Shown: positions 37,203-46,456, numbered from the stretch's first letter. The stretch: 64,000 bases of DNA from Agrobacterium fabrum str. C58 (GCF_000092025.1 NC_003062.2:2416001-2480000), one strand, 5' to 3'. Numbers and translations are program-made. The notes: generated by a model not told the origin, from the sequence alone.

Positions 37203-37422
37203 CATGGCTGGAAGCGTTCGTGCGAAGTCGCTGAAATAGAATCAGTTTCAAATACTTAAGTGGAGATCGCGCTTATATTGCGCTGCATTAAAACTGGCAA
37301 AAGGCAATATATCCGCAAGGGTCAACCGGCGCTGAAAGAACAATGCTATTTTATGCTTTATATTTTGTGGTAATTTTCGAGATCAGGGTGATTCGGACTA
37401 AATGATTTAGTTCAGGGGCGAC

Positions 37423-37620
37423 ATGATGGAGCAGGATTACGAAAACTGGGCAACCACCGTTGCCTATTCGATCGTGATGCATGAGGGTCTTGACCTCGCG
37501 CTTTCCGCGCAGAATCTGGACAGGGGCAAAACCAGGAACAACCGAGAGCGGCTGATGGAGGCCATTCGCACGTCGTTGCTGGAAGCGCGCTCGCGCAGCG
37601 GTCACCTGACGGCGGCGTGA
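37423..37620 (+). CDS. Small protein of unknown function
   Basis: 65 residues from ATG ATG behind AGGGGCGAC. The sequence (DYENWATTVAYSIVMHEGLDL, then ERLMEAIRTSLLEARSRSG) is amphipathic and helical, without a signal peptide or TM. No family is recognised. It is a plausible gene because of the ribosome site and coding-like composition; the opposite-strand ORF here lacks one. The A+T-rich 250 bases upstream (37203-37422) probably hold its promoter. Confidence 0.6.
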   Translation: MMEQDYENWATTVAYSIVMHEGLDLALSAQNLDRGKTRNNRERLMEAIRTSLLEARSRSGHLTAA

Positions 37621-37653
37621 AGGACTGCCAGTCGCGCCGGATGGGGCAGCGGC

Positions 37654-38499
37654 TCAGGCCGGAAGCAGGTCGGTGCGGATCGCGGCTTTCAGCGGCAGAT
37701 GGTCCGAGGCGATGCGCGCCAGCGCGCTGTCATGCGCCTCCACCTGCTCGATCAGCCCTTCGCGATTGGCGATGATCCGGTCGAGCGCCAGCACCGGCAG
37801 GTTGGACGGAAAACTCGGCACCGCCGGCGGCAGGGTGCCGAAAGCGTCCCGGAACGTATTGAGTGATGATCCGTTACCTAGACGCCATTCATTCAGGTCC
37901 CCCATGAGGATGGTCGCGCATTCGTTGCGCGCTTCCAGAAGACCGACAAGCGCCTTGGCCTGCTGGGCGCGGGAATGTCTGAGAAGGCCGAAATGGGCGG
38001 CGATGACCCGGAGCGTGCCGCCGCTTTTAAGGTCTAGTTCCACGACGAGCGCGCCGCGCGGCTCCAGCCCCGGCAATTTCAGCGTATGCACGTCCCTGAC
38101 AGCCCCTTCTCTGAACAGCACGACATTGCCATGCCAGCCATGCGCCTTCACGCCTGCCTGCACCGGCACAGGAACAAGGCCGCTTTCCCGCTCCAGCCGG
38201 GCAAGATCGAGCAGGCCCGTGCGCTCGCCGAAACGGCTGTCCGCTTCCTGAAGGGCGATGATGTCGGCGCCGATTTCCTGAATGACGCGGCTGGTACGAT
38301 CAGGGTCGAACTTGCGGTCGCGGCCGACGCATTTATGCACATTGTAGGAAGCGATGACCGGAAAGGAATGGTCTTTGGTCGCCGGCGCCGCATTCTGCCG
38401 CTGGCGGCGGTCGCGCAGCGATTGCATGACGAAGGCGGACAGGCTGGTGTTTTTCGTCAAAGCCGTTTTTTCATCATCCAGCAAACCGTTCTTTTTCAC
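37654..38499 (-). CDS. Endonuclease/exonuclease/phosphatase-family protein
   Basis: 281 residues from GTG 38499, placed by GGAGG nine bases upstream; a longer open frame runs back into the cardiolipin-synthase gene. The EEP fold is clear: ASYNVHKCVGRD, ADIIALQEAD (metal-binding Glu), GDLNEW (Asp-x-Asn) and SDHLPL (catalytic Asp-His). Family members cleave phosphodiesters in nucleic acids, lipids or inositol phosphates. It is the second gene after the PLD-type cardiolipin synthase, 49 bases downstream, so a role with phospholipid is plausible but unproven. Confidence 0.88.
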   Translation of the reverse strand: MKKNGLLDDEKTALTKNTSLSAFVMQSLRDRRQRQNAAPATKDHSFPVIASYNVHKCVGRDRKFDPDRTSRVIQEIGADIIALQEADSRFGERTGLLDLARLERESGLVPVPVQAGVKAHGWHGNVVLFREGAVRDVHTLKLPGLEPRGALVVELDLKSGGTLRVIAAHFGLLRHSRAQQAKALVGLLEARNECATILMGDLNEWRLGNGSSLNTFRDAFGTLPPAVPSFPSNLPVLALDRIIANREGLIEQVEAHDSALARIASDHLPLKAAIRTDLLPA

Positions 38500-38548
38500 G
38501 CGTTTATGCCTCCGGTCTCGCGGGGCGTCCTTTCGGGCGCACCGCACT

Positions 38549-40009
38549 CTAAAGATAGGGTGAAGCGAGCCACAGCACACGCTCCACAAAACGGACAACG
38601 AATGGCCGAGCATTCAGTTCGCTGAGCCGGACGGGCAAGGCAGTTGCACGCGCATTCCGGATACGATCTCCGATCGCCCCGGCAAATTCTTCGTCCATGA
38701 CTTCGAGATCGATCTCGAAGTTCAACCGCAGCGATCGCGGATCGAGATTGGAGGAGCCAATATAGCTCCAGCGCCCGTCGATCACCAGAAGCTTGGAATG
38801 ATTGAAAGCCCCGGTCGCCCGCCAGATGCGGCAATAATTCTTCAGCATCTGGTCGAACTGCGCCGTCATCGCCCTGTCGACAAGCACCAGATTGTTGCTT
38901 TTCGGCACGATGATATCCACCACGCACCCCCGCCTTGCTGCGGTAATGAGCGCCGAAATAAGCTCCCGATCGGGGAGAAAATAGGGCGACATGATGAGAA
39001 TGGAGGAACGCGCCACCGAAAAGGCCCCCATCAGCATCTTGTGACTGGTCTCGATGCTTTTGTCCGGCCCCGAGGAGCAGACGCGGGCAACGATTTGCGA
39101 CCCCGGCACGCCATCGGGAATGGCGATATCCCAGACCGGTGCGTCGAGAACCTCCCCCGTCGTGAAGCGCCAGTCCTCCGCAGCGATGGAGAAAAAATCG
39201 GAGACCACCGGCCCGGTAATCTTGAAATGGGTGTCGTGCGACTGGCTTTCGCCACCGAATTCCAGGGTGAAACCCTCGCGGATATTCATGCCGCCGCTGA
39301 AGGCGATACGTCCGTCCACCACGAGGATCTTGCGGTGGGTACGCAGATTGGCATAGGGCAGCCGCAGCCCCATGATGACATTGCCGTTGAAGACATCGGC
39401 AACGATGTCCTTATCCCTGAGTGTCGGCAGGATGCTCGGAACCGAATAACGGGCGCCGACCGCATCGATGAGCACCCTCACCTCCACGCCACGCAGCTTC
39501 GCCCTTTCAAGCGCCGCGACGAAACGGGCGCCGATCCGGTCATTATCGAAAATATATGTTTCGAGAATGATCGACCGCTTCGCCTCCCCGATCGCCTCCA
39601 GCATGGCGGCATAGGCGACATCCCCGCTCACCAGCGGCTCGATGCCGTTACCGGTCGTCAGCGCGTGGCGCGTCACCCGGTCGCCAAGCGTCTTCATCGC
39701 CTCGAAACGGCGGCCGAAACGCGTCGCGATCATATCGTTGCTGGCATCGAGGCGCGCCACGCGATCCATGATCTCGTCCAGCATGAAGGACCGCTGCTGC
39801 GTGATGTTCGACCGGCGAATGCGGTTGATGCCGGCGATGGCGTAGATGACCGCGCCGACGATCGGCGACAGCACGATGACGCCCACCCAGCCCAGCGCGG
39901 AACGCACCTCCTCCTTCGTCATCGTGGCATGCACGGCCGCCACGGTACCCATCAAGATGGAGAGAACGGCAAGGATATGCGGCCAATAGGCAATGACGAG
40001 ATCGAGCAT
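38549..40009 (-). CDS. cls: Cardiolipin synthase-like phospholipase D-family protein
   Basis: 486 residues. Two N-terminal TM helices (IAYWPHILAVLSILMG and VIVLSPIVGAVIYAIAG) anchor it in the inner membrane. Two HKD motifs of the PLD family follow: HRKILVVDGRIAFSGGMN and HSKLLVIDGRWSYIGSSN. It is expected to join phosphatidylglycerol molecules into cardiolipin. I take the ATG at 40009; a GTG six codons upstream is possible and neither has a good ribosome site. It is upstream of the EEP gene. Confidence 0.9.
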   Translation of the reverse strand: MLDLVIAYWPHILAVLSILMGTVAAVHATMTKEEVRSALGWVGVIVLSPIVGAVIYAIAGINRIRRSNITQQRSFMLDEIMDRVARLDASNDMIATRFGRRFEAMKTLGDRVTRHALTTGNGIEPLVSGDVAYAAMLEAIGEAKRSIILETYIFDNDRIGARFVAALERAKLRGVEVRVLIDAVGARYSVPSILPTLRDKDIVADVFNGNVIMGLRLPYANLRTHRKILVVDGRIAFSGGMNIREGFTLEFGGESQSHDTHFKITGPVVSDFFSIAAEDWRFTTGEVLDAPVWDIAIPDGVPGSQIVARVCSSGPDKSIETSHKMLMGAFSVARSSILIMSPYFLPDRELISALITAARRGCVVDIIVPKSNNLVLVDRAMTAQFDQMLKNYCRIWRATGAFNHSKLLVIDGRWSYIGSSNLDPRSLRLNFEIDLEVMDEEFAGAIGDRIRNARATALPVRLSELNARPFVVRFVERVLWLASPYL

Positions 40010-40220
40010 GATAAGACTATAGAGCACTCAGCCGATCCCGCAATGACAGGTAACGCCCCTGCAACGGAAGAACGCCCGGCCCCGCTCATGCTTTTGCGGG
40101 ACAGACCATTGCGGGATTAACTGTGGAAACCGGCCTTGCGATATGTCATGAGAGCGCATCTTGATCTCTAGGCAGGGGCACTTGCGCGCTTCTGCGATGT
40201 TTGAAAGCAAGAAGGCCGTG

Positions 40221-41096
40221 ATGCAGGAAAATACACAGGGCGCCGTCATCGTCATTTCCAGCCACGTCATGCGTGGCTCCGTCGGCAACCGCGCCGCCGT
40301 TTTTGCGCTGGAGACCCTCGGTTATCCGGTCTGGGCGGTGCCCACCATCGTCATGCCCTGGCACCCCGGCCACGGCCCATCCACCCGCATGCGCTTTCAG
40401 GATGACGACTTCGACAAGGCCATGACCGACCTCGGAAACGCCCAATGGATCGGCGAGGTCAAGGCTGTTCTGACCGGTTATTTCGGCAGTGCCGCGCAGG
40501 TCCGCTCCGTCGCAAGGCTGATCCGCAATCTGAAGGAAAAGAACCCGGCGCTGGTTTACGCCTGCGACCCGGTCATGGGCGATCTGGGCGGGCTTTATAT
40601 TCCCCTCGAGACCGCCGAAGCCATCCGGGATCACCTCATCCCGCTTGCCACCGTCGCCACGCCAAACCGTTACGAACTGGCTTGGATGAGCGGCGCGGAA
40701 CTTGAGACCAACAATGCCATCATGGATGCCGCGCTCGCGCTCGGGCCGCCGAAAATGCTGGTCACCTCAGCCGTACCGATGATGACGGGCGGCACCGGCA
40801 ATCTTTACCTCAGCGGCCGCCACGCCCTGCTTGCCGAACACCGCGCCATCGAAAATGCGCCGAACGGCCTCGGCGACCTGATGTCGGCGCTGTTCCTCGC
40901 CCGCCTGCTGGAAGGCGTGGATGATGAAAAGGCGCTGCAACTGGCAACAGCCAGCGTCTTCGAAATCCTGGCCCGCACCAAAAAACGCGGGATGAACGAA
41001 CTGACGCTCGAGACCGACTCTTCAAGTCTCTCCACACCCATGGCCATGGTGCAGATGCGTCATCTCTTGCATCCTTCACGCAGCAAGCGCAAATAG
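40221..41096 (+). CDS. pdxY: Pyridoxal kinase PdxY
   Basis: 291 residues from ATG 40221 (GAAGG upstream). Ribokinase fold: VISSHVMRGSVGNRAAVFALE binds the substrate, DPVMGDLGGLY and the C-terminal GLGDLMSALFLARLL anion hole hold ATP; the catalytic Asp is in GDLMSA. It phosphorylates pyridoxal in vitamin B6 salvage. Two earlier in-frame ATGs lack a ribosome site. It is separated from the carbonic anhydrase gene by a palindromic repeat. Confidence 0.93.
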   Translation: MQENTQGAVIVISSHVMRGSVGNRAAVFALETLGYPVWAVPTIVMPWHPGHGPSTRMRFQDDDFDKAMTDLGNAQWIGEVKAVLTGYFGSAAQVRSVARLIRNLKEKNPALVYACDPVMGDLGGLYIPLETAEAIRDHLIPLATVATPNRYELAWMSGAELETNNAIMDAALALGPPKMLVTSAVPMMTGGTGNLYLSGRHALLAEHRAIENAPNGLGDLMSALFLARLLEGVDDEKALQLATASVFEILARTKKRGMNELTLETDSSSLSTPMAMVQMRHLLHPSRSKRK

Positions 41097-41100
41097 CGGC

Positions 41101-41205
41101 TAGAGCATTTCCAAGGAAAAGTGGCCCCCCGGTTTTCCGTCCGGAAATGCGGCAGACAAGGAGTTGGAGCGGTTTCGCGGTTCGAAGAAAAGCGAAAATG
41201 CTCTA
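41101..41205. repeat. Palindromic intergenic element TAGAGCATTT...AAATGCTCTA
   Basis: Ends TAGAGCATTT (41101) and AAATGCTCTA (41205) are inverted copies bounding about 105 bases. A half-copy (AAATGCTCTAG) occurs at 12213-12223. It is a third repeat family in the window. Confidence 0.65.
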
Positions 41206-41273
41206 AAGGATTGGTCTTCAACGCGCCGAGTTCCTCTCTTGATCTCGGTCCAACCACAACGGTACTGCGATAG

Positions 41274-41915
41274 ATGAAAGATTTTCCGGAAACACTTCTC
41301 AACGGCTACAAGAACTTCATGAGCGGCCGCTATGTCGATGAGCGCGAAAGATACCGCGTTCTCGCCGATACCGGACAGAAACCGCAGACCCTGTTCATTG
41401 CCTGTTGTGACTCCCGTTCGGCGCCGGAAACCATTTTCGACTGCGGACCGGGAGAACTTTTCGTTGTTCGCAACGTCGCCAACATGGTGCCGCCATTCGA
41501 GCCGGACGGACAGTATCACGCCACGTCGGCCGCCATCGAATATGCCGTGCAGGTTCTCAAGGTGAAGGATATCGTCGTCATGGGCCACGGCCGCTGCGGC
41601 GGCATTCAGGCGGCGCTTGACCCCAATCTCGAGCCGCTGTCACCAGGCGATTTCATCGGCAAATGGATGAACATGGTCAAATCGGCGGCCGAACAAATCC
41701 AGAGTAACGACGTCATGACCGCCTCCGAACGCCAGACGGCGCTGGAACGCGTCTCCATCCGCAACTCCATCGCCAACCTACGTGGTTTCCCCTTCGTCAA
41801 GGCACAGGAGACCGCCGGCAAGGTCAAGCTGCACGGCGCATGGTTCGATATCTCGACCGGTGAATTGTGGGTGATGGACAGCAAAACGGGCGACTTTCGC
41901 CGCCCGGATCTGTGA
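41274..41915 (+). CDS. Beta-type carbonic anhydrase
   Basis: 213 residues. It interconverts CO2 and bicarbonate in the cytosol. Zinc ligands are C45, H105 and C108 (ACCDSRSAPE and MGHGRCGG), with the Asp46/Arg48 dyad intact. C-terminal helices complete the dimer. It starts at ATG 41274 with a weak ribosome region (ACTGCGATAG). It follows pdxY without an operon partner. Confidence 0.95.
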   Translation: MKDFPETLLNGYKNFMSGRYVDERERYRVLADTGQKPQTLFIACCDSRSAPETIFDCGPGELFVVRNVANMVPPFEPDGQYHATSAAIEYAVQVLKVKDIVVMGHGRCGGIQAALDPNLEPLSPGDFIGKWMNMVKSAAEQIQSNDVMTASERQTALERVSIRNSIANLRGFPFVKAQETAGKVKLHGAWFDISTGELWVMDSKTGDFRRPDL

Positions 41916-41948
41916 AAACAGGTTTCTGATTGAAAGAGCGAGACGGCC

Positions 41949-42764
41949 TTATTGGCCGTCGATCGCCTTGCCGATGAAGGCGATGGCCTGTTGATAGACG
42001 CTTGCCGCGTTCCAACCCTGGATCGCCGCAAAACTCGGCTGTCCCTGCTGATAACCCGCACCGCGCTGCCATCCATGGCCGACGAGGAAATTGGCCGTCG
42101 AGGCCAGCGCATCGGCGCGCGAGCCCACGAGATCGATGCGACCGTCGCGATCGAAATCCACGCCGTAACGCACGACGTTCAACGGCAGGAACTGCGTCTG
42201 GCCGATTTCACCATGGGCCGCACCCTTGGCGTTGACGTTAAGCGAACCGCTGCCGACCAGCTTCAGCGCCGCATAAAGTTGCTCAGTGAAATAATCCGAA
42301 CGGCGGCAGTCGAAGGACAGCGTCGCCACGGCCGAAAGCGTGTGCTGGTTGCCCATGAAGCCGCCAAAGCCGGTTTCCATGCCCCAGATCGCCAGAAGCG
42401 GGCCAGCCGGTACGCCGTAAGTTCTTTCGATGGAAGCAAAGAGAGCTGCATTGTTCTTCTTCATGGTCTTGCCGCGCGAAATGATCGTCTGACCACCGCG
42501 CTTCTGCATGAACTGTTCGAAGGATAGCTTGAAACTGTGCTGGCCGCGATCGGCGCGGATGGTCGCCTGATTGTAGGAGACGCCGGAGAAGGCGCGATCG
42601 AGCACTGAAGCGCTGACGCCGCGGCCTGCCGCTTCCTGCTTGAAGGCGCTGACCCAGGCATCGAAGCCCGCCGAAGTGTTGCCGCATTGCGCCGCCATAA
42701 CCGGCGTCGCCGCCAGAACCGAGACCATGGCCACACCAGCCAGAATTGCCTTCATTGCCCGCAT
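41949..42764 (-). CDS. mltB: Lytic murein transglycosylase (MltB family)
   Basis: 271 residues. Signal peptide MRAMKAILAGVAMVSVLAATPVMA, so periplasmic instead of a lipoprotein as in E. coli MltB. The catalytic Glu is E130 in WGMETGFGGF; AHGEIGQTQFLP and DFDRDGRIDLVGSRADALAS are the substrate-cleft motifs. It cleaves peptidoglycan glycan chains. Start ATG 42764 follows AAAGGCAG; another ATG four codons later is possible. Convergent with the carbonic anhydrase gene. Confidence 0.92.
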   Translation of the reverse strand: MRAMKAILAGVAMVSVLAATPVMAAQCGNTSAGFDAWVSAFKQEAAGRGVSASVLDRAFSGVSYNQATIRADRGQHSFKLSFEQFMQKRGGQTIISRGKTMKKNNAALFASIERTYGVPAGPLLAIWGMETGFGGFMGNQHTLSAVATLSFDCRRSDYFTEQLYAALKLVGSGSLNVNAKGAAHGEIGQTQFLPLNVVRYGVDFDRDGRIDLVGSRADALASTANFLVGHGWQRGAGYQQGQPSFAAIQGWNAASVYQQAIAFIGKAIDGQ

Positions 42765-42919
42765 CAAAATCTGCCTTTGATATATTTTGGGGAAAATTTC
42801 CCGAGAACCAAACCATCAATACTGTATGATTCAGGTGCCAAACTAGCCTTTGGCGGCCTAAATTGCCTTTCGGCAGCAAGGCCTGCAAATAAACTGGCCG
42901 TGATGACAGCCAATTGAAA

Positions 42920-42951
42920 AACCCGCCTGCCCCACACAGAACAGACGGGTT
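42920..42951 (-). terminator. Terminator of asd
   Basis: On the minus strand, AACCCGTCTG pairs with CAGGCGGGTT and TTTTT follows, about 30 bases past the asd stop codon. Confidence 0.85.
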
Positions 42952-42978
42952 ATACTTAACGAACCTTAAAAAATCGTA

Positions 42979-44013
42979 TCAGGCAGCCGCCTTGCGGGGC
43001 TTGATGAGACCACGATTGACCAGCAGTTCGGCGATCTGGATGGCATTGAGGGCAGCGCCCTTGCGCAGATTATCCGAAACAACCCAGATGTTGAGGCCGT
43101 TCTCGACCGTCGCATCCTCGCGGATACGCGAAATATAGGTCGCATCTTCACCGGCGGATTCAACGGGGGTGATGTAGCCGCCATCTTCATGCTTGTCGAT
43201 GACGAGGCAACCCGGCGCTTCGCGCAGGATGTCACGCGCCTGATCGGCAGTGATCTCGTTTTCGAACTCGATATTGACCGATTCCGAATGGCCGATGAAG
43301 ACCGGAACGCGCACGGCCGTGCAGGTGACCTTGATCTTGGGATCAAGCATCTTCTTGGTTTCGGCCAGAACCTTCCACTCTTCCTTGGTGTAGCCGTCTT
43401 CCATGAAGACGTCGATATGCGGGATGACGTTGAAGGCGATGCGCTTGGTGAACTTCTTGGTTTCGACCGGATCGGCCACGAAGACGGCGCGGGTCTGCTG
43501 GAACAGCTCGTCCATGCCTTCCTTGCCGGCGCCGGAAACCGACTGATAGGTGGACACAACGACGCGCTTGATCTTGGCGAAATCATGCAGCGGCTTCAGC
43601 GCGACAACGAGCTGGGCCGTGGAGCAATTGGGGTTGGCAATGATGTTCTTGCGCGTGAAGCCCGAGATCGCATCGGCATTGACTTCCGGAACGATCAGCG
43701 GAACATCCTGATCATAGCGCCATGCAGACGAGTTATCGATGACGACGCAACCCTGCTGACCGATCTTCGGCGACCACTTCTTGGAAATCTCGCCGCCGGC
43801 CGACATCAGGCAAATATCCGTGTCGGAAAAATCGTAGTTTTCGAGGTTGGAAACCTTCAGCGTGCGATCGCCATAGGAGACTTCCGTGCCCTGCGAGCGG
43901 GAGGAAGCGAGCGGCACGACTTCATCTGCCGGAAAACCACGTTCGGCCAGGATGTTGAGCATTTCGCGACCGACATTGCCGGTAGCGCCTACAATTGCAA
44001 CTTTGAAACCCAT
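42979..44013 (-). CDS. asd: Aspartate-semialdehyde dehydrogenase
   Basis: 344 residues. It reduces aspartyl phosphate to aspartate semialdehyde, the branch point to Lys/diaminopimelate, Met, Thr and Ile. The Rossmann motif VAIVGATGNVG begins the protein, the catalytic Cys is C130 in ANPNCSTAQL, and SVSGAGKEGM and a later His in the substrate site (RVPVFIGHSESVNIEFE) follow. I use the ATG at 44013 (AGAGAG upstream); an earlier TTG codon is unlikely. A promoter with a small upstream ORF precedes it (44125-44244). Confidence 0.96.
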   Translation of the reverse strand: MGFKVAIVGATGNVGREMLNILAERGFPADEVVPLASSRSQGTEVSYGDRTLKVSNLENYDFSDTDICLMSAGGEISKKWSPKIGQQGCVVIDNSSAWRYDQDVPLIVPEVNADAISGFTRKNIIANPNCSTAQLVVALKPLHDFAKIKRVVVSTYQSVSGAGKEGMDELFQQTRAVFVADPVETKKFTKRIAFNVIPHIDVFMEDGYTKEEWKVLAETKKMLDPKIKVTCTAVRVPVFIGHSESVNIEFENEITADQARDILREAPGCLVIDKHEDGGYITPVESAGEDATYISRIREDATVENGLNIWVVSDNLRKGAALNAIQIAELLVNRGLIKPRKAAA

Positions 44014-44124
44014 GATCAAGCTCTCTTTCTGTCTCTCCTCTTTTGGGTGAGGTGGGGAACCCGCATCGCATTGCGGCTTCCTCGATCCCCAGCCAAACCG
44101 GGGAGAGAGCGGTGGCCAGAGACG

Positions 44125-44244
44125 TCAGACGGTTTTAATCGTCGTTTTGGCCGTAATTCGGATGGAATAAGAAAGGCGCGGATCATCGCCGGCGGATTGT
44201 GCCGGTCCTTCCATGACGAACATGTCTGAAACATGCGTGCGCAA
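44125..44244 (-). CDS. Upstream small ORF / candidate leader peptide of asd
   Basis: 39 codons starting at TTG 44244 with GGAG seven bases upstream (AAGAAGGAG). The C-terminal end reads SIRITAKTTIKTV: in the last 13 residues there are four Thr (ACG, ACG, ACG, ACC), three Ile and two Lys codons. It stops 111 bases before the asd start. It has its own good promoter (TTGACA-16-TAATAG at 44270-44297). Thr-, Ile- and Lys-rich ends recall the thrL-type attenuation leader, and asd makes their precursor. I see no classical terminator with a T-run between the ORF and asd, so it could instead be a translation-coupled leader or a small protein. Confidence 0.55.
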   Translation of the reverse strand: MRTHVSDMFVMEGPAQSAGDDPRLSYSIRITAKTTIKTV

Positions 44245-44269
44245 GGTGATGCTCCTTCTTCGCGAGAAG

Positions 44270-44297
44270 CTATTAGAAGGTTTCTTCTTTGTGTCAA
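44270..44297 (-). promoter_or_regulatory. Sigma-70-type promoter before the asd leader ORF
   Basis: TTGACA (44292-44297 on the minus strand), 16-base spacer, TAATAG (44270-44275). The predicted start near 44262 would give a leader of only ~18 bases before the TTG codon, containing the GGAG site. Confidence 0.6.
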
Positions 44298-44522
44298 GGA
44301 AAAAGGCGCATCGAAAGGCCACCTGAACGACAGCCAAACCGCACCGCGCGACATTTTCGGGATACCGTCCCTTAGACTAAAGTCATAATCCGAAAGCATC
44401 GCTCTTACTGGGGTTAATTTTCTGTCACTCTGATGTCACGCGCATCGCAGCCGCAAGGTGAGTCCGAAGGAGAGAGACGGGCTCCGCAATGCGTCGATTG
44501 GGACATCTGTGGAGGACAGAGA

Positions 44523-46406
44523 ATGGCAAATATTGCAGCCGCAAGCGGCGCTGCCCGTCCAATGACGGGCGAGGAGAAGAAGGTGATTTTCGCCTCTTCT
44601 CTCGGAACAGTCTTCGAATGGTACGATTTTTATCTATACGGCTCGCTCGCGATCTATATCGGCGCGAACTTCTTCAGCCAATATCCGGAAACAACGCGTA
44701 ACATCTTCGCGCTTCTGGCTTTTGCCGCCGGCTTCCTCGTGCGCCCCTTCGGCGCGCTGGTGTTCGGGCGTCTCGGCGACATTGTCGGCCGTAAATACAC
44801 CTTCCTGATCACCATTCTCATCATGGGTGTTTCGACCTTCCTCGTCGGTGTCCTGCCCGGTGCATCGCAGATCGGCATCGCAGCCCCGATCATCCTGATC
44901 ATCCTGCGCATGCTGCAGGGTCTGGCGCTTGGCGGTGAATATGGCGGTGCTGCAACCTACGTGGCAGAACACGCGCCCAACGGTCGCAGGGGCTATTACA
45001 CCTCATGGATCCAGACAACGGCGACACTCGGCCTGTTCCTGTCGCTGATGGTTATTCTCGGCGTGCAGTTCGCACTCGGCAAAGAAGCCTTCGCAGCCTG
45101 GGGCTGGCGCATTCCCTTCCTCGTTTCCGTTCTGCTGCTTGGCGTTTCGGTCTGGATTCGTCTGAAAATGAACGAATCCCCTGCCTTCAAGAAGATGAAG
45201 GAAGAGGGCAAGACCTCCAAGGCCCCGCTCAGCGAAGCTTTCGGCCAGTGGAAAAACGCCAAGATCGCCCTGCTCGCCCTCGTCGGCGCCGTCATCGGCC
45301 AGGCCGTCGTCTGGTACACCGGCCAGTTCTACGCGCTGTTCTTCCTGCAGAGCATCTTGAAGGTGGACGGCCAGTCCGCCAACATCATGGTGGCGGCAGC
45401 GCTCATCCTCGGCACCGGCTTCTTCGTGCTCTTCGGCTGGCTTTCCGACAAGATCGGCCGCAAGCCCATCATCATGGCCGGCCTTATCCTCGCCATGCTG
45501 ACCTACTTCCCGCTGTTCAAGGCACTGACATGGGCGGGCAACCCGGCACTTGCGCAGGCACAATCCACCGTTCGCGCCACCGTGACTGCGGCTCCGGGCG
45601 ACTGCAAGTTCCAGTTCAACCCGACTGGGACTGCGAAATTCACCACATCCTGCGATATCGCCACCTCGTTCCTGACCCGCAACTCCGTCCCCTATGACGT
45701 GGTTGCCGGAGCAGCCGGTGAGCCGGCAAGCGTCAAGCTCGGCGACGCCACCATCGCCAGCTACGACGCCATCGCGGCCGGCGCGGATGCTTCCGCGAAG
45801 GACAAGGCATTCCAGAAGCAGATCAACATTGCACTGCATGACAGCGGTTACCCGCTGGTACGCGGTGCGGCACAGGTGCCGGACGCGAAACTGGACGCCT
45901 TCATTGCCGCAAACCCGGAACTCAACCTCAATGCCGATGCCGTTCGCGCCACCGACAAGAAGATGGTTGCGACCGACAAGCTGGTGGCCGACAAGCTGCT
46001 GACGCCTGCCGAAACGGCCGGTGCGGCGGAAATGGCCGTCTACACCATCGCCGGCGGCGGTGCCTTCACCATGGTGGCCGATCCGGCAGCCGTGAACTGG
46101 ATCGTCATCATCGCGGTCCTGACCGTCCTCGTGATCTATGTGACGATGGTCTATGGCCCGATCGCGGCACTGCTGGTCGAACTGTTCCCGACCCGCATCC
46201 GCTACTCCGGCATGTCGCTGCCCTATCACATCGGCAACGGCTGGTTCGGCGGTCTTCTGCCCGCCACCGCCTTTGCGATGAGCGCGGCGAAAGGCGATAT
46301 CTATTACGGCCTCTGGTATCCGATCGTCTTTGCAGGCATCACGCTGGTCATCGGCCTGCTGTTCCTGCCGGAAACCAAGGATCGCGACATCCACACCATG
46401 GAGTGA
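44523..46406 (+). CDS. MHS-family (MFS) metabolite/H+ symporter with a large periplasmic insertion
   Basis: 627 residues from ATG 44523 (GTGGAGG upstream). It is a 12-TM permease of the ShiA/ProP-like MHS group. The N-terminus has SSLGTVFEWYDFYLYGSLA, the family start, and motif A twice: GRLGDIVGRK (loop 2-3) and GWLSDKIGRKP (loop 8-9). After TM9 an insertion of about 185 residues (337-523) precedes TM10. The insertion has two Cys (361, 377), an Ala/Asp-rich body, and should face the periplasm. Usual MHS length is about 430-550. Substrate unknown; MHS carriers take dicarboxylates, shikimate or betaine. Upstream 44298-44522 shows no other gene. Confidence 0.9.
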   Translation: MANIAAASGAARPMTGEEKKVIFASSLGTVFEWYDFYLYGSLAIYIGANFFSQYPETTRNIFALLAFAAGFLVRPFGALVFGRLGDIVGRKYTFLITILIMGVSTFLVGVLPGASQIGIAAPIILIILRMLQGLALGGEYGGAATYVAEHAPNGRRGYYTSWIQTTATLGLFLSLMVILGVQFALGKEAFAAWGWRIPFLVSVLLLGVSVWIRLKMNESPAFKKMKEEGKTSKAPLSEAFGQWKNAKIALLALVGAVIGQAVVWYTGQFYALFFLQSILKVDGQSANIMVAAALILGTGFFVLFGWLSDKIGRKPIIMAGLILAMLTYFPLFKALTWAGNPALAQAQSTVRATVTAAPGDCKFQFNPTGTAKFTTSCDIATSFLTRNSVPYDVVAGAAGEPASVKLGDATIASYDAIAAGADASAKDKAFQKQINIALHDSGYPLVRGAAQVPDAKLDAFIAANPELNLNADAVRATDKKMVATDKLVADKLLTPAETAGAAEMAVYTIAGGGAFTMVADPAAVNWIVIIAVLTVLVIYVTMVYGPIAALLVELFPTRIRYSGMSLPYHIGNGWFGGLLPATAFAMSAAKGDIYYGLWYPIVFAGITLVIGLLFLPETKDRDIHTME

Positions 46407-46428
46407 GCGAAAGCACCCCCAAACAACC

Positions 46429-46456
46429 ACCCGGCGCCATGGCGCCGGGTTTTTTA
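46429..46456 (+). terminator. Terminator of the MHS transporter gene
   Basis: Perfect palindrome ACCCGGCGCC / GGCGCCGGGT followed by six T. Confidence 0.93.

Noticed and set aside
44014-44124. Lysine riboswitch before asd
   Set aside because: Length and sequence between the leader ORF and asd do not show the conserved lysine-riboswitch cores.
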